From Micromussa lordhowensis (Eukaryota > Cnidaria > Anthozoa > Scleractinia > Lobophylliidae), in NCBI GenBank assembly GCA_964020085.1, contig OZ026601.1:28744618-28808617 (forward strand): a DNA stretch of 64,000 bases, in the 5' to 3' direction. Positions 35,220 to 47,319 of this stretch are shown here, piece after piece. The notes under the pieces are model-generated. The model was not told where the DNA came from. It saw nothing but the letters and a program-made list of their open reading frames with translations, and ran no database searches. Every line of letters begins with the position of its first letter. Position 1 is the stretch's first letter. The translations under genes were made by a program, and so were the position numbers.

Positions 35220-38064
35220 TGAGCATTTTCCCTTGGTCCCCCCTTGGCAAAATCTCAGAAAATGGCCGATTTAGGTGTCCCTGCCAAATTTGTCATAACT
35301 CGGCTATACGGACACTTATGGAGCCGAAGTTTGCAGTAAAATGTTGTCCTATGTTTGGACTTCAAGTGCATACTAATAAGGAGATGATGCCATTTGCGCC
35401 AGGATGTTTTTGAAGCCCCTATAGTCGGCCTACTTTTTTGAGCATTTTCCCTTGGTCCCCCCTTGGCAAAATCTCAGAAAATGGCCGATTTAGGTGTCCT
35501 TGCCAAATTTGTCATAACGCGGCTCTACGGACACTTATGGAGCCGCAGTTTGCAGAAAAATGTTGTCCTATGTTTGCACTTCAAGTGCATACTAATTAGG
35601 AGATGATGCCATTTGCGCCAGGTGTTTTTGAAGCCCCTATAGTCGGCCTACTTTTTTGAGCATTTTCCCTTGGTCCCCCCTTGGCAAAATCTCAGAAAAG
35701 GGCCGATTTAAGTAACCTTGCCAAATTTGTCATAACTCGGCTATACGGACACTTATGGAGCCGCAGTTTGCAGCAAAATGTTGTCCTATGTTTGCACTTC
35801 AAGTGAATACTAATTAGGAGATGATGCCATTTGCGCCAGGGTGTTTTTGAAGCCTCTATAGTCGGCCTACTTTTTTGAGCATTTTCCCTTGGTCCCCCCT
35901 TGGCAAAATCTCAGAAAATGGCCGATTTAGGTGTCCTTGCCAAATTTGTCATAACTCGGCTATACGGACACTTATGGAGCCGCAGTTTGCAGCAAAATGT
36001 TGTCCTATCTTTGCACTTTAAGTGCATACTAATTAGGAGATGATGCCATTTGTGCCAGGATGTTTTTGAAGCCCCTATAGTCGGCCTACTTTTTTGAGCA
36101 TTTTCCCTTGGTCCCCCCTTGGCAAAATCTCAGAAAATGGCCGATTTAGGTGTCCTTGCCAAATTTGTCATAACTCGGCTATACGGACAGTTATGGAGCC
36201 GCAGTTTGCAGCAAAATGTTGTCCTATGTTTGCACGTCAAGTGCATACTAATAAGGAGATGATGCCATTTGCGCCAGGATGTTTTTGAAGCCCCTATAGT
36301 CGGCCTACTTTTTTGAGCATTTTCCCTTGGTCCCCCCTTGGCAAAATCTCAGAAAATGGCCGATTTAGGTGTCCTTGCCAAATTTGTCATAACTCGGCTA
36401 TACGGACACTTATGGAGCCGAAGTTTGCAGTAAAATGTTGTCCTATGTTTGCACTTCAAGTGCATACTAATAAGGAGATGATGCCATTTGCGCCAGGATG
36501 TTTTTGAAGCCCCTATAGTCGGCCTACTTTTTTGAGCATTTTCCCTTGGTCCCCCCTTGGCAAAATCTCAGAAAATGGCCGATTTAGGTGTCCTTGCCAA
36601 ATTTGTCATAACGCGGCTCTACGGACACTTATGGAGCCGCAGTTTGCAGAAAAATGTTGTCCTATGTTTGCACTTCAAGTGTATACTAATTAGGAGATGA
36701 TGCCATTTGCGCCAGGTGTTTTTGAAGCCCCTATAGTCGGCCTACTTTTTTGACCATTTTCCCTTGGTCCCCCCTTGGCAAAATCTCAGAAAAGGGCCGA
36801 TTTAAGTAACCTTGCCAAATTTGTCATAACTCGGCTATACGGACACTTATGGAGCCGCAGTTTGCAGCAAAATGTTGTCCTATGTTTGCACTTCCAGTGC
36901 ATACTAATTAGGAGATGATGCCATTTGCGCCAGGGTGTTTTTGAAGCCCCTATAGTCGGCCTACTTTTTTGAGCATTTTCCCTTGGTCCCCCCTTGGCAA
37001 AATCTCAGAAAATGGCCGATTTAGGTGTCCTTGCCAAATTTGTCATAACTCGGCTTTACCGACACTTATGGAGCCGCAGTTTGCAGCAAAATGTTGTCCT
37101 ATGTTTGCACTTCAAGTGCATACTAATTAGGAGATGATGCCATTTGCGCCAGGGTGTTTTTGAAGCCCCTATAGTCGGCCTACTTTTTTGAGCATTTTCC
37201 CTTGGTCCCCCCTTGGCAAAATCTCAGAAAATGGCCGATTTAGGTGCGCTTGCCAAATTTGTCATAACTCGGCTATACGGACACTTATGGAGCCGAAGTT
37301 TGCAGTAAAATGTTGTCCTATGTTTGGACTTCAAGTGCATACTAATAAGGAGATGATGCCATTTGCGCCAGGATGTTTTTGAAGCCCCTATAGTCGGCCT
37401 ACTTTTTTGAGGATTTTCCCTTGGTCCCCCCTTGGCAAAATCTCAGAAAATGGCCGATTTAGGTGTCCTTGCCAAATTTGTCATAACGTGGCTGTACGGA
37501 CACTTATGGAGCCGCAGTTTGCAGAAAAATGTTGTCCTATATTTGCACTTCAAGTGCATACTAATTAGGAGATGATGCCATTTGCGCCAGGGTGTTTTTG
37601 AAGCCCCTATAGTCGGCCTACTTTTTTGAGCATTTTCCCTTGGTCCCCCCTTGGCAAAATCTCAGAAAAGGGCCGATTTAAGTAACCTTGCCAAATTTGT
37701 AATAACTCGGCTATACGGACACTTATGGAGCCGCAGTTTGCAGCAAAATGTTGTCCTATGTTTGCACTTCAAGTGAATACTAATTAGGAGATGATGCCAT
37801 TTGCGCCAGGGTGTTTTTGAAGCCTCTATATTCGGCCTACTTTTTTGAGCATTTTCCCTTGGTCCCCCCTTGGCAAAATCTCAGAAAATGGCCGATTTAG
37901 GTGTCCTTGCCAAATTTGTCATAACTCGGCTATACGGACACTTATGGAGCCGCAGTTTGCAGCAAAATGTTGTCCTATCTTTGCACTTTAAGTGCATACT
38001 AATTAGGAGATGATGCCATTTGTGCCAGGATGTTTTTGAAGCCCCTATAGTCGGCCTACTTTTT
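35220..38064 (+). repeat. 2845-bp higher-order repeat, copy 1
   Basis: Thirteen monomers with a linked set of rare variants: GACAGTTATGG 36188, TTGACCATTTT 36752, CGGCTTTACCGAC 37052, GGTGCGCTT 37243, TTGAGGATTTT 37408, TTGTAATAAC 37698 and CTATATTCGG 37828. The same set recurs in order at about 39.0-40.7, 43.0-44.6, 53.5-55.1 and 57.8-59.5 kb (TTGAGGATTTT is TTGAGCATTTT in the 44-kb copy), so this is the most widely copied block of the array. Confidence 0.82.
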
Positions 38065-40909
38065 TGAGCATTTTCCCTTGGTCCCCCCTTGGCAAAATCT
38101 CAGAAAATGGCCGATTTAGGTGTCCCTGCCAAATTTGTCATAACTCGGCTATACGGACACTTATGGAGCCGAAGTTTGCAGTAAAATGTTGTCCTATGTT
38201 TGGACTTCAAGTGCATACTAATAAGGAGATGATGCCATTTGCGCCAGGATGTTTTTGAAGCCCCTATAGTCGGCCTACTTTTTTGAGCATTTTCCCTTGG
38301 TCCCCCCTTGGCAAAATCTCAGAAAATGGCCGATTTAGGTGTCCTTGCCAAATTTGTCATAACGCGGCTCTACGGACACTTATGGAGCCGCAGTTTGCAG
38401 AAAAATGTTGTCCTATGTTTGCACTTCAAGTGCATACTAATTAGGAGATGATGCCATTTGCGCCAGGTGTTTTTGAAGCCCCTATAGTCGGCCTACTTTT
38501 TTGAGCATTTTCCCTTGGTCCCCCCTTGGCAAAATCTCAGAAAAGGGCCGATTTAAGTAACCTTGCCAAATTTGTCATAACTCGGCTATACGGACACTTA
38601 TGGAGCCGCAGTTTGCAGCAAAATGTTGTCCTATGTTTGCACTTCAAGTGAATACTAATTAGGAGATGATGCCATTTGCGCCAGGGTGTTTTTGAAGCCT
38701 CTATAGTCGGCCTACTTTTTTGAGCATTTTCCCTTGGTCCCCCCTTGGCAAAATCTCAGAAAATGGCCGATTTAGGTGTCCTTGCCAAATTTGTCATAAC
38801 TCGGCTATACGGACACTTATGGAGCCGCAGTTTGCAGCAAAATGTTGTCCTATCTTTGCACTTTAAGTGCATACTAATTAGGAGATGATGCCATTTGTGC
38901 CAGGATGTTTTTGAAGCCCCTATAGTCGGCCTACTTTTTTGAGCATTTTCCCTTGGTCCCCCCTTGGCAAAATCTCAGAAAATGGCCGATTTAGGTGTCC
39001 TTGCCAAATTTGTCATAACTCGGCTATACGGACAGTTATGGAGCCGCAGTTTGCAGCAAAATGTTGTCCTATGTTTGCACGTCAAGTGCATACTAATAAG
39101 GAGATGATGCCATTTGCGCCAGGATGTTTTTGAAGCCCCTATAGTCGGCCTACTTTTTTGAGCATTTTCCCTTGGTCCCCCCTTGGCAAAATCTCAGAAA
39201 ATGGCCGATTTAGGTGTCCTTGCCAAATTTGTCATAACTCGGCTATACGGACACTTATGGAGCCGAAGTTTGCAGTAAAATGTTGTCCTATGTTTGCACT
39301 TCAAGTGCATACTAATAAGGAGATGATGCCATTTGCGCCAGGATGTTTTTGAAGCCCCTATAGTCGGCCTACTTTTTTGAGCATTTTCCCTTGGTCCCCC
39401 CTTGGCAAAATCTCAGAAAATGGCCGATTTAGGTGTCCTTGCCAAATTTGTCATAACGCGGCTCTACGGACACTTATGGAGCCGCAGTTTGCAGAAAAAT
39501 GTTGTCCTATGTTTGCACTTCAAGTGTATACTAATTAGGAGATGATGCCATTTGCGCCAGGTGTTTTTGAAGCCCCTATAGTCGGCCTACTTTTTTGACC
39601 ATTTTCCCTTGGTCCCCCCTTGGCAAAATCTCAGAAAAGGGCCGATTTAAGTAACCTTGCCAAATTTGTCATAACTCGGCTATACGGACACTTATGGAGC
39701 CGCAGTTTGCAGCAAAATGTTGTCCTATGTTTGCACTTCCAGTGCATACTAATTAGGAGATGATGCCATTTGCGCCAGGGTGTTTTTGAAGCCCCTATAG
39801 TCGGCCTACTTTTTTGAGCATTTTCCCTTGGTCCCCCCTTGGCAAAATCTCAGAAAATGGCCGATTTAGGTGTCCTTGCCAAATTTGTCATAACTCGGCT
39901 TTACCGACACTTATGGAGCCGCAGTTTGCAGCAAAATGTTGTCCTATGTTTGCACTTCAAGTGCATACTAATTAGGAGATGATGCCATTTGCGCCAGGGT
40001 GTTTTTGAAGCCCCTATAGTCGGCCTACTTTTTTGAGCATTTTCCCTTGGTCCCCCCTTGGCAAAATCTCAGAAAATGGCCGATTTAGGTGCGCTTGCCA
40101 AATTTGTCATAACTCGGCTATACGGACACTTATGGAGCCGAAGTTTGCAGTAAAATGTTGTCCTATGTTTGGACTTCAAGTGCATACTAATAAGGAGATG
40201 ATGCCATTTGCGCCAGGATGTTTTTGAAGCCCCTATAGTCGGCCTACTTTTTTGAGGATTTTCCCTTGGTCCCCCCTTGGCAAAATCTCAGAAAATGGCC
40301 GATTTAGGTGTCCTTGCCAAATTTGTCATAACGTGGCTGTACGGACACTTATGGAGCCGCAGTTTGCAGAAAAATGTTGTCCTATATTTGCACTTCAAGT
40401 GCATACTAATTAGGAGATGATGCCATTTGCGCCAGGGTGTTTTTGAAGCCCCTATAGTCGGCCTACTTTTTTGAGCATTTTCCCTTGGTCCCCCCTTGGC
40501 AAAATCTCAGAAAAGGGCCGATTTAAGTAACCTTGCCAAATTTGTAATAACTCGGCTATACGGACACTTATGGAGCCGCAGTTTGCAGCAAAATGTTGTC
40601 CTATGTTTGCACTTCAAGTGAATACTAATTAGGAGATGATGCCATTTGCGCCAGGGTGTTTTTGAAGCCTCTATATTCGGCCTACTTTTTTGAGCATTTT
40701 CCCTTGGTCCCCCCTTGGCAAAATCTCAGAAAATGGCCGATTTAGGTGTCCTTGCCAAATTTGTCATAACTCGGCTATACGGACACTTATGGAGCCGCAG
40801 TTTGCAGCAAAATGTTGTCCTATCTTTGCACTTTAAGTGCATACTAATTAGGAGATGATGCCATTTGTGCCAGGATGTTTTTGAAGCCCCTATAGTCGGC
40901 CTACTTTTT
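38065..40909 (+). repeat. 2845-bp higher-order repeat, copy 2
   Basis: Direct tandem partner of 35220-38064; the full run of rare variants recurs 2845-2846 bases downstream. Similarity ends near 40966, where a unit with the 10-bp deletion follows. Confidence 0.82.
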
Positions 40910-42646
40910 TGAGCATTTTCCCTTGGTCCCCCCTTGGCAAAATCTCAGAAAATGGCCGATTTAGGTGTCCTTGCCAAATTCGGCTATACGGACACTTATG
41001 GAGCCGCAGTTTGCAGCAAAATGTTGTCCTATCTTAGCACTTTAAGTGCATACTAATTAGGAGATGATGCCATTTGTGCCAGGATGTTTTTGAAGCCCCT
41101 ATAGTCGGCCTACTTTTTTGAGCATTTTCCCTTGGTCCCCCCTTGGCAAAATCTCAGAAAATGGCCGATTTAGGTGTCCTTGCCAAATTTGTCATAACTC
41201 GGCTATATGGACACTTATGGAGCCGCAGTTTGCAGCAAAATGTTGTCCTATGTTTGCACGTCAAGTGCATACTAATTAGGAGATGATGCCATTTTGCGCC
41301 AGGGTGTTTTTGAAGCCCCTATAGTCGGCCTACTTTTTTGAGCATTTTCCCTTGGTCCCCCCTTGGCAAAATCTCAGAAAATGGCCGATTTAGGTGTCCT
41401 TGCCAAATTTGTCATAACTCGGCTATACGGACACTTATGGAGCCGAAGTTTGCAGTAAAATGTTGTCCTATGTTTCACTTCAAGTGCATACTAATAAGGA
41501 GATGATGCCATTTGCGCCAGGATGTTTTTGAAGCCCCTATAATCGGCCTACTTTTTTGAGCATTTTCCCTTGGTCCCCCCTTTGCAAAATCTCAGAAAAT
41601 GGCCGATTTAGGTGTCCTTGCCAAATTTGTCATAACTCGGCTATACGGACACTTATGGAGCCGAAGTTTGCAGTAAAATGTTGTCCTATGTTTGCACTTC
41701 AAGTGCATACTAATAAGGAGATGATGCCATTTGCGCCAGGATGTTTTTGAAGCCCCTATAGTCGGCCTACTTTTTTGAGCATTTTCCCTTGGTCCCCCCT
41801 TGGCAAAATCTCAGAAAATGGCCGATTTAGGTGTCCTTGCCAAATTTGTCATAACGCGGCTCTACGGACACTTATGGAGCCGCAGTTTGCAGCAAAATGT
41901 TGTCCTATGTTTGCACTTCAAGTGCATACTAATTAGGAGATGATGCCATTTGCGCCAGGGTGTTTTTGAAGCCCCTATAGTCGGCCTACTTTTTTGAGCA
42001 TTTTCCCTTGGTCCCCCCTTGGCAAAATCTCAGAAAATGGCCGATTTAGGTGTCCTTGCCAAATTTGTCATAACTCGGCTATACGGACACTTATGGAGCC
42101 GAAGTTTGCAGTAAAATGTTGTCCTATGTTTGGACTTCAAGTGCATACTAATAAGGAGATGATGCCATTTGCGCCAGGATGTTTTTGAAGCCCCTATAGT
42201 CGGCCTACTTTTTTGAGGATTTTCCCTTGGTCCCCCCTTGCCAAAATCTTAGAAAATGGCCGATTTAGGTGTCCTTGCCAAATTTGTCATAACGTGGCTG
42301 TACGGACACTTATGGAGCCGCAGTTTGCAGAAAAATGTTGTCCTATGTTTGCACTTCAAGTGCATACTAATTAGGAGATGATGCCATTTGCGCCAGGGTG
42401 TTTTTGAAGCCCCTATAGTCGGCCTACTTTTTTGAGCATTTTCCCTTGGTCCCCGCTTGGCAAAATCTCAGAAAAGGGCCGATTTAAGTAACCTTGCCAA
42501 ATTTGTCATAACTCGGCTATACGGACACTTATGGAGCCGCAGTTTGCAGCAAAATGTTGTCCTATGTTTGCACTTCAAGTGAATACTAATTAGGAGATGA
42601 TGCCATTTGCGCCAGGGTGTTTTTGAAGCCTCTATAGTCGGCCTAC

Positions 42647-45600
42647 TTTTTTTAGCATTTTCCCTTGGTCCCCCCTTGGCAAAATCTCAGAAAATGGCCG
42701 ATTTAGGTGTCCTTGCCAAATTTGTCATAACTCGGCTATACGGACACTTATGGAGCCGCAGTTTGCAGCAAAATGTTGTCCTATCTTTGCACTTTAAGTG
42801 CATACTAATTAGGAGATGATGCCATTTGTGCCAGGATGTTTTTGAAGCCCCTATAGTCGGCCTACTTTTTTGAGCATTTTCCCTTGGTCCCCCCTTGGCA
42901 AAATCTCAGAAAATGGCCGATTTAGGTGTCCTTGCCAAATTTGTCATAACTCGGCTATACGGACAGTTATGGAGCCGCAGTTTGCAGCAAAATGTTGTCC
43001 TATGTTTGCACGTCAAGTGCATACTAATAAGGAGATGATGCCATTTGCGCCAGGATGTTTTTGAAGCCCCTATAGTCGGCCTACTTTTTTGAGCATTTTC
43101 CCTTGGTCCCCCCTTGGCAAAATCTCAGAAAATGGCCGATTTAGGTGTCCTTGCCAAATTTGTCATAACTCGGCTATACGGACACTTATGGAGCCGAAGT
43201 TTGCAGTAAAATGTTGTCCTATGTTTGCACTTCAAGTGCATACTAATAAGGAGATGATGCCATTTGCGCCAGGATGTTTTTGAAGCCCCTATAGTCGGCC
43301 TACTTTTTTGAGCATTTTCCCTTGGTCCCCCCTTGGCAAAATCTCAGAAAATGGCCGATTTAGGTGTCCTTGCCAAATTTGTCATAACGCGGCTCTACGG
43401 ACACTTATGGAGCCGCAGTTTGCAGAAAAATGTTGTCCTATGTTTGCACTTCAAGTGTATACTAATTAGGAGATGATGCCATTTGCGCCAGGTGTTTTTG
43501 AAGCCCCTATAGTCGGCCTACTTTTTTGACCATTTTCCCTTGGTCCCCCCTTGGCAAAATCTCAGAAAAGGGCCGATTTAAGTAACCTTGCCAAATTTGT
43601 CATAACTCGGCTATACGGACACTTATGGAGCCGCAGTTTGCAGCAAAATGTTGTCCTATGTTTGCACTTCCAGTGCATACTAATTAGGAGATGATGCCAT
43701 TTGCGCCAGGGTGTTTTTGAAGCCCCTATAGTCGGCCTACTTTTTTGAGCATTTTCCCTTGGTCCCCCCTTGGCAAAATCTCAGAAAATGGCCGATTTAG
43801 GTGTCCTTGCCAAATTTGTCATAACTCGGCTTTACCGACACTTATGGAGCCGCAGTTTGCAGCAAAATGTTGTCCTATGTTTGCACTTCAAGTGCATACT
43901 AATTAGGAGATGATGCCATTTGCGCCAGGGTGTTTTTGAAGCCCCTATAGTCGGCCTACTTTTTTGAGCATTTTCCCTTGGTCCCCCCTTGGCAAAATCT
44001 CAGAAAATGGCCGATTTAGGTGCGCTTGCCAAATTTGTCATAACTCGGCTATACGGACACTTATGGAGCCGAAGTTTGCAGTAAAATGTTGTCCTATGTT
44101 TGGACTTCAAGTGCATACTAATAAGGAGATGATGCCATTTGCGCCAGGATGTTTTTGAAGCCCCTATAGTCGGCCTACTTTTTTGAGCATTTTCCCTTGG
44201 TCCCCCCTTGGCAAAATCTCAGAAAATGGCCGATTTAGGTGTCCTTGCCAAATTTGTCATAACGTGGCTGTACGGACACTTATGGAGCCGCAGTTTGCAG
44301 AAAAATGTTGTCCTATATTTGCACTTCAAGTGCATACTAATTAGGAGATGATGCCATTTGCGCCAGGGTGTTTTTGAAGCCCCTATAGTCGGCCTACTTT
44401 TTTGAGCATTTTCCCTTGGTCCCCCCTTGGCAAAATCTCAGAAAAGGGCCGATTTAAGTAACCTTGCCAAATTTGTAATAACTCGGCTATACGGACACTT
44501 ATGGAGCCGCAGTTTGCAGCAAAATGTTGTCCTATGTTTGCACTTCAAGTGAATACTAATTAGGAGATGATGCCATTTGCGCCAGGGTGTTTTTGAAGCC
44601 TCTATATTCGGCCTACTTTTTTGAGCATTTTCCCTTGGTCCCCCCTTGGCAAAATCTCAGAAAATGGCCGATTTAGGTGTCCTTGCCAAATTTGTCATAA
44701 CTCGGCTATACGGACACTTATGGAGCCGCAGTTTGCAGCAAAATGTTGTCCTATCTTTGCACTTTAAGTGCATACTAATTAGGAGATGATGCCATTTGTG
44801 CCAGGATGTTTTTGAAGCCCCTATAGTCGGCCTACTTTTTTGAGCATTTTCCCTTGGTCCCCCCTTGGCAAAATCTCAGAAAATGGCCGATTTAGGTGTC
44901 CTTGCCAAATTCGGCTATACGGACACTTATGGAGCCGCAGTTTGCAGCAAAATGTTGTCCTATCTTAGCACTTTAAGTGCATACTAATTAGGAGATGATG
45001 CCATTTGTGCCAGGATGTTTTTGAAGCCCCTATAGTCGGCCTACTTTTTTGAGCATTTTCCCTTGGTCCCCCCTTGGCAAAATCTCAGAAAATGGCCGAT
45101 TTAGGTGTCCTTGCCAAATTTGTCATAACTCGGCTATATGGACACTTATGGAGCCGCAGTTTGCAGCAAAATGTTGTCCTATGTTTGCACGTCAAGTGCA
45201 TACTAATTAGGAGATGATGCCATTTTGCGCCAGGGTGTTTTTGAAGCCCCTATAGTCGGCCTACTTTTTTGAGCATTTTCCCTTGGTCCCCCCTTGGCAA
45301 AATCTCAGAAAATGGCCGATTTAGGTGTCCTTGCCAAATTTGTCATAACTCGGCTATACGGACACTTATGGAGCCGAAGTTTGCAGTAAAATGTTGTCCT
45401 ATGTTTCACTTCAAGTGCATACTAATAAGGAGATGATGCCATTTGCGCCAGGATGTTTTTGAAGCCCCTATAATCGGCCTACTTTTTTGAGCATTTTCCC
45501 TTGGTCCCCCCTTTGCAAAATCTCAGAAAATGGCCGATTTAGGTGTCCTTGCCAAATTTGTCATAACTCGGCTATACGGACACTTATGGAGCCGAAGTTT

Positions 45601-46494
45601 GCAGTAAAATGTTGTCCTATGTTTGCACTTCAAGTGCATACTAATAAGGAGATGATGCCATTTGCGCCAGGATGTTTTTGAAGCCCCTATAGTCGGCCTA
45701 CTTTTTTGAGCATTTTCCCTTGGTCCCCCCTTGGCAAAATCTCAGAAAATGGCCGATTTAGGTGTCCTTGCCAAATTTGTCATAACGCGGCTCTACGGAC
45801 ACTTATGGAGCCGCAGTTTGCAGCAAAATGTTGTCCTATGTTTGCACTTCAAGTGCATACTAATTAGGAGATGATGCCATTTGCGCCAGGGTGTTTTTGA
45901 AGCCCCTATAGTCGGCCTACTTTTTTGAGCATTTTCCCTTGGTCCCCCCTTGGCAAAATCTCAGAAAATGGCCGATTTAGGTGTCCTTGCCAAATTTGTC
46001 ATAACTCGGCTATACGGACACTTATGGAGCCGAAGTTTGCAGTAAAATGTTGTCCTATGTTTGGACTTCAAGTGCATACTAATAAGGAGATGATGCCATT
46101 TGCGCCAGGATGTTTTTGAAGCCCCTATAGTCGGCCTACTTTTTTGAGCATTTTCCCTTGGTCCCCCCTTGCCAAAATCTTAGAAAATGGCCGATTTAGG
46201 TGTCCTTGCCAAATTTGTCATAACGTGGCTGTACGGACACTTATGGAGCCGCAGTTTGCAGAAAAATGTTGTCCTATGTTTGCACTTCAAGTGCATACTA
46301 ATTAGGAGATGATGCCATTTGCGCCAGGGTGTTTTTGAAGCCCCTATAGTCGGCCTACTTTTTTGAGCATTTTCCCTTGGTCCCCGCTTGGCAAAATCTC
46401 AGAAAAGGGCCGATTTAAGTAACCTTGCCAAATTTGTCATAACTCGGCTATACGGACACTTATGGAGCCGCAGTTTGCAGCAAAATGTTGTCCT
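42647..46494 (+). repeat. 3931-bp higher-order repeat, second copy of 38716-42563
   Basis: Eighteen-monomer period. GACAGTTATGG 39032 and 42963, TTGTAATAAC near 40544 and 44475, the 10-bp deletion near 40980 and 44910, and CCCCTTTGCAAAAT 41577 and 45508 are each about 3931 bases apart. One difference is TTGAGGATTTT near 42215 against TTGAGCATTTT near 46146. The copy stops near 46494, where the TATCTTTGCACTTT variant replaces TATGTTTGCACTTC. Confidence 0.78.
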
Positions 46495-47319
46495 ATCTTT
46501 GCACTTTAAGTGCATACTAATTAGGAGATGATGCCATTTGTGCCAGGATGTTTTTGAAGCCCCTATAGTCGGCCTACTTTTTTGAGCATTTTCCCTTGGT
46601 CCCCCCTTGGCAAAATCTCAGAAAATGGCCGATTTAGGTGTCCTTGCCAAATTCGGCTATACGGACACTTATGGAGCCGCAGTTTGCAGCAAAATGTTGT
46701 CCTATGTTTGCACGTCAAGTGCATACCAATAAGGAGATGATGCCATTTGCGCCTGGATGTTTTTGAAGCCCCTATAGTCGGCCTACTTTTTTGAGCATTT
46801 TCCCTTGGTCCCCCCTTGGCAAAATCTCAGAAAATGGCCGATTTAGGTGTCCTTGCCAAATTTGTCATAACTCGGCTATACGGACACTTATGGAGCCGAA
46901 GTTTGCAGTAAAATGTTGTCCTATGTTTGCACTTCAAGTGCATACTAATAAGGAGATGATGCCATTTGCGCCAGGATGTTTTTGAAGCCCCTATAGTCGG
47001 CCTACTTTTTTGAGCATTTTCCCTTGGTCCCCCCTTGGCAAAATCTCAGAAAATGGCCGATTTAGGTGTCCTTGCCAAATTTGTCATAACTCGGCTCTAC
47101 GGACACTTATGGAGCCGCAGTTTGCAGAAAAATGTTGTCCTATGTTTGCACTTTAAGTGCATACTAATTAGGAGATGATGCCATTTGCGCCAGGATGTTT
47201 TTGAAGCCCCTATAGTCGGCCTACTTTTTTGAGCATTTTCCCTTGGTCCCCCCTTGGCAAAATCTCAGAAAATGGCCGATTTAGGTGTCCTTGCCAAATT
47301 TGTCATAACGTGGCTGTAC

